Shown one piece after another: positions 63,201 to 64,000 of a stretch of 64,000 nt of DNA. The DNA is taken from positions 744,001 to 808,000 of the forward strand of contig NZ_JPWI01000001.1 in NCBI RefSeq assembly GCF_003326795.1, written 5' to 3'. The translations under genes were made by a program, and so were the position numbers. Below the pieces are notes generated by a model. The model ran no database searches, was not told the DNA's origin, and saw only the letters and a program-made list of their open reading frames with translations. Every line of letters begins with the position of its first letter. The stretch's first letter is position 1. Source of the stretch: Thalassospira profundimaris (lineage in GTDB: Bacteria; Pseudomonadota; Alphaproteobacteria; Rhodospirillales; Thalassospiraceae).

Positions 63201-64000
63201 ACAAGTGCGGTCACGGTCGATCTGTCCAGTGAAACCGCGACTGGTGGCGCGGGCAATGACGTCGTCCAGATGGTCGAGAATGTTGTTGGTTCCGATTACG
63301 ACGATCACCTTACCGGTGATGATGCCAATAACGTTCTTGAAGGTGGAGCGGGCATCGACACGCTGACGGGCGGGGCCGGGGATGACACCCTGACCGGTGG
63401 TTCTGGCAATGATGACTTTGAACTGACCGAGAATTTCGGCAATGACACCATTACCGATTTCTCAGGTTCTGAAGACATTATCGATTTGTCGCGGCTCGGC
63501 ATTCAGGATTTCGCGACCCTGCAAACCATGATGTCCGATGATGGTAACGGTAATACGGTTATCGATTTCGGTGATCAGGGTGTGCTGACCCTTGAAGGTG
63601 TCAGCAGTGACAGCCTTGTCGCAGATGATTTCCGCGGTTTCGGTCGCATCTTTGAATCCGAAAATGACGATGTTGAAGGCGGTACCGATGGCAGCGATGC
63701 CATTTACGGGTATGGCGGTAACGACACCCTTGGCGGTGGCGACGGCGACGACGTTGTTTCGGGCGGCTATGGCGATGATACGGTATCGGGTGGTGCGGGG
63801 AACGATACCCTGCGTGGCCAGGAAGGTATCGATACCGTCGACTATTCCGGTGCGACGGGCGGTGTTCAGGTCGATCTTGAAGCCGGGACCGCAACCGGTG
63901 CTGATGGCAATGACGTTCTTGATCGTATCGAAAATGCCATCGGGTCGGGCTATGACGACGAAATTTATGGCGATAGCGGCGTAAACGTCCTGAGCGGCGG
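60246..64000 (+). CDS. Giant RTX calcium-binding protein with Ser/Thr/Gly/Asp linker (partial)
   Basis: At least 1251 residues, open at the window edge. A TTG start is supported by AGGGAG 8 nt upstream; no other start fits the frame. Layout: polar N-terminus (1-60); RTX nonapeptide blocks (about 62-110, 210-250 and 284-330; GGEGDDIL-type repeats); a low-complexity linker (about 343-850); then dense RTX repeats (852-1060 and about 1150-1200) with serralysin-like FGNDTITDFSGSEDIIDLS. It has no N-terminal signal, as expected for type I export by the exporter-adaptor pair upstream. No enzymatic domain is seen in the visible part. Confidence 0.88.
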   Translation, partial: MASPANQDDGTGITGTDIEQVLDSRAEDESAAANSDSGSGSQGDGNSPSSANQIFTNVQNVIGSAYDDVLVGDGSNNTLIGGEGDDILESGEGEDVVTGGAGRDTFVLESGFEKTTITDFNVEEDELAFTDLGVNSINDLMLLAADDGAGNVVVTFASGDVLILQGVSKAQLAGATIVEAPQISPVTVVSDDSATADTGSDAAAEDTSNVIDGTSGDDTIVGSDGDDVISSGGGVDSIDGGAGEDTLSLDGATDGMRVDLGQGLATDDFGANRVSFDAIENVQGTSGNDVLVGDAGNNTLGGGAGDDTFKASDGNDVIDGGTGENTIDYSGSEQGVRVDLDSGAAQENTSDSTTPSADDAENGGASGGVSDTGNTDSGATDSGTDTSNTDTGAGSTDTTSGSTGTDTTDTGTTGSETDGSDTSDSGAGGSETGAADGGASDQTDTTNSGSTGESNSGSDTGSGTGADGSGSDGSSSTGDTTSGDSNTGGEASGGTDSTTGDSSTDSGATSGTDTSSGDTTGGSSSSDAGATDGSAGDSASGSSGSDTTAGGSGSDSVTGSDGTDTTGGAGSDGSTATDGSSTGDSGSSAGETGSGDTTSGDTDAGDTGTDSTNGGAAAETGTGSDGSDNSSDTRTDTTGGSSGVDTSGTETSGTDSSGTETSDTGASETETDSASGSDTTSGSDGSDTLGAGEGTTGGSDTGTDGASGSDTTAGGDGSDTTSSGTESSGGDGATAQEDNSTSGAQAGADTTGTGATDGSSSESNADSGSGDTSPGGIDETGASDGSASGGADAESGTDQTGGTDTTAQSETTEGDGAGTDTGATSEGGETASESNDGSSATDGGEDTGATAFDNTPTAGDDLVQGGDEADVFGGGAGNDTLQGNGGDDTLEGNVGDDLLQGAEGNDVLRGEAGNDVLQGGDGDDSLDGGDGNDVLQGGSGNDLLIGGDGNDVMAGGSGNDFLRGGAGDDHIQGGSGTDTVSYSDATSAVTVDLSSETATGGAGNDVVQMVENVVGSDYDDHLTGDDANNVLEGGAGIDTLTGGAGDDTLTGGSGNDDFELTENFGNDTITDFSGSEDIIDLSRLGIQDFATLQTMMSDDGNGNTVIDFGDQGVLTLEGVSSDSLVADDFRGFGRIFESENDDVEGGTDGSDAIYGYGGNDTLGGGDGDDVVSGGYGDDTVSGGAGNDTLRGQEGIDTVDYSGATGGVQVDLEAGTATGADGNDVLDRIENAIGSGYDDEIYGDSGVNVLSG
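61273..62796 (+). repeat. Low-complexity Ser/Thr/Gly/Asp/Ala-coding tract
   Basis: About 508 codons of the RTX gene encode almost only Ser, Thr, Gly, Asp, Ala and some Glu, in irregular units such as SGSDTTSG, TDTTGG and GDSNTGG. There is no exact period. Because of this composition all other frames stay open, producing long false ORFs on both strands. Confidence 0.9.

Overview
The window is chromosomal DNA of a free-living alphaproteobacterium, most likely Thalassospira or a near relative in the Rhodospirillales. This rests on GC content, codon use, TTG/GTG starts and gene-family affinities, not on any database search. No rRNA, tRNA, insertion sequence, phage gene or CRISPR array was seen.

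About 1.9-37.1 kb is a nearly continuous nitrogen-scavenging island that takes purines to ammonia. A minus-strand operon puuE-uraD-alc-allA (2.8-5.9 kb) lies divergent to uraH-xdhA-xdhB-xdhC-guaD (6.4-12.2 kb). Next come a purine-nucleoside-type ABC importer (12.3-17.2 kb), the membrane urate oxidase puuD (22.2-23.4 kb), the urea ABC importer urtABCDE (25.9-31.7 kb) and the urease operon ureDABCEFG (31.8-37.1 kb). Together they can import nucleosides or bases and urea, deaminate guanine, oxidise xanthine to urate, open urate to allantoin, allantoate and ureidoglycolate, and hydrolyse the urea released. Good sigma-54 (-24/-12) promoter matches lie upstream of urtA and ureD, so nitrogen-limitation control is likely. 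Inserted in the island are an exported delta-class carbonic anhydrase beside a broken second copy of allA, a PAS protein paired with a soluble chemotaxis receptor, an acetylpolyamine deacetylase-like enzyme, a Tat-exported metallo-hydrolase and two LysR regulators.

From 37 to 46 kb are small modules: an SRPBCC/ArsR pair with two operator-like dyads; the biotin uptake system bioY-bioM-bioN; glutathione-dependent formaldehyde detoxification (adhC-fghA) with a divergent LysR; a DUF1508 protein; 3-hydroxybutyrate dehydrogenase; and an acetyltransferase. From 45 to 52 kb is a methionine-degradation locus: a TyrR-family regulator, a perfect TyrR box, methionine gamma-lyase, and a pyruvate-dehydrogenase-E1-like enzyme that probably handles the 2-oxobutyrate product. 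A solute-binding protein of unknown ligand sits between the last two.

From 52 to 56 kb are an HPP-CBS membrane protein, a MarC-family protein and an M48 protease with an HNH protein. The window ends with a type I secretion locus: an ABC exporter with an unusually long disordered tail, an HlyD-type adaptor, and a very large RTX protein cut off by the window edge. That RTX protein has a linker of about 500 residues made mostly of Ser, Thr, Gly, Asp and Ala. The linker, the sigma-54 control of urea use, the TyrR-methionine link and the allA remnant are the most interesting points.
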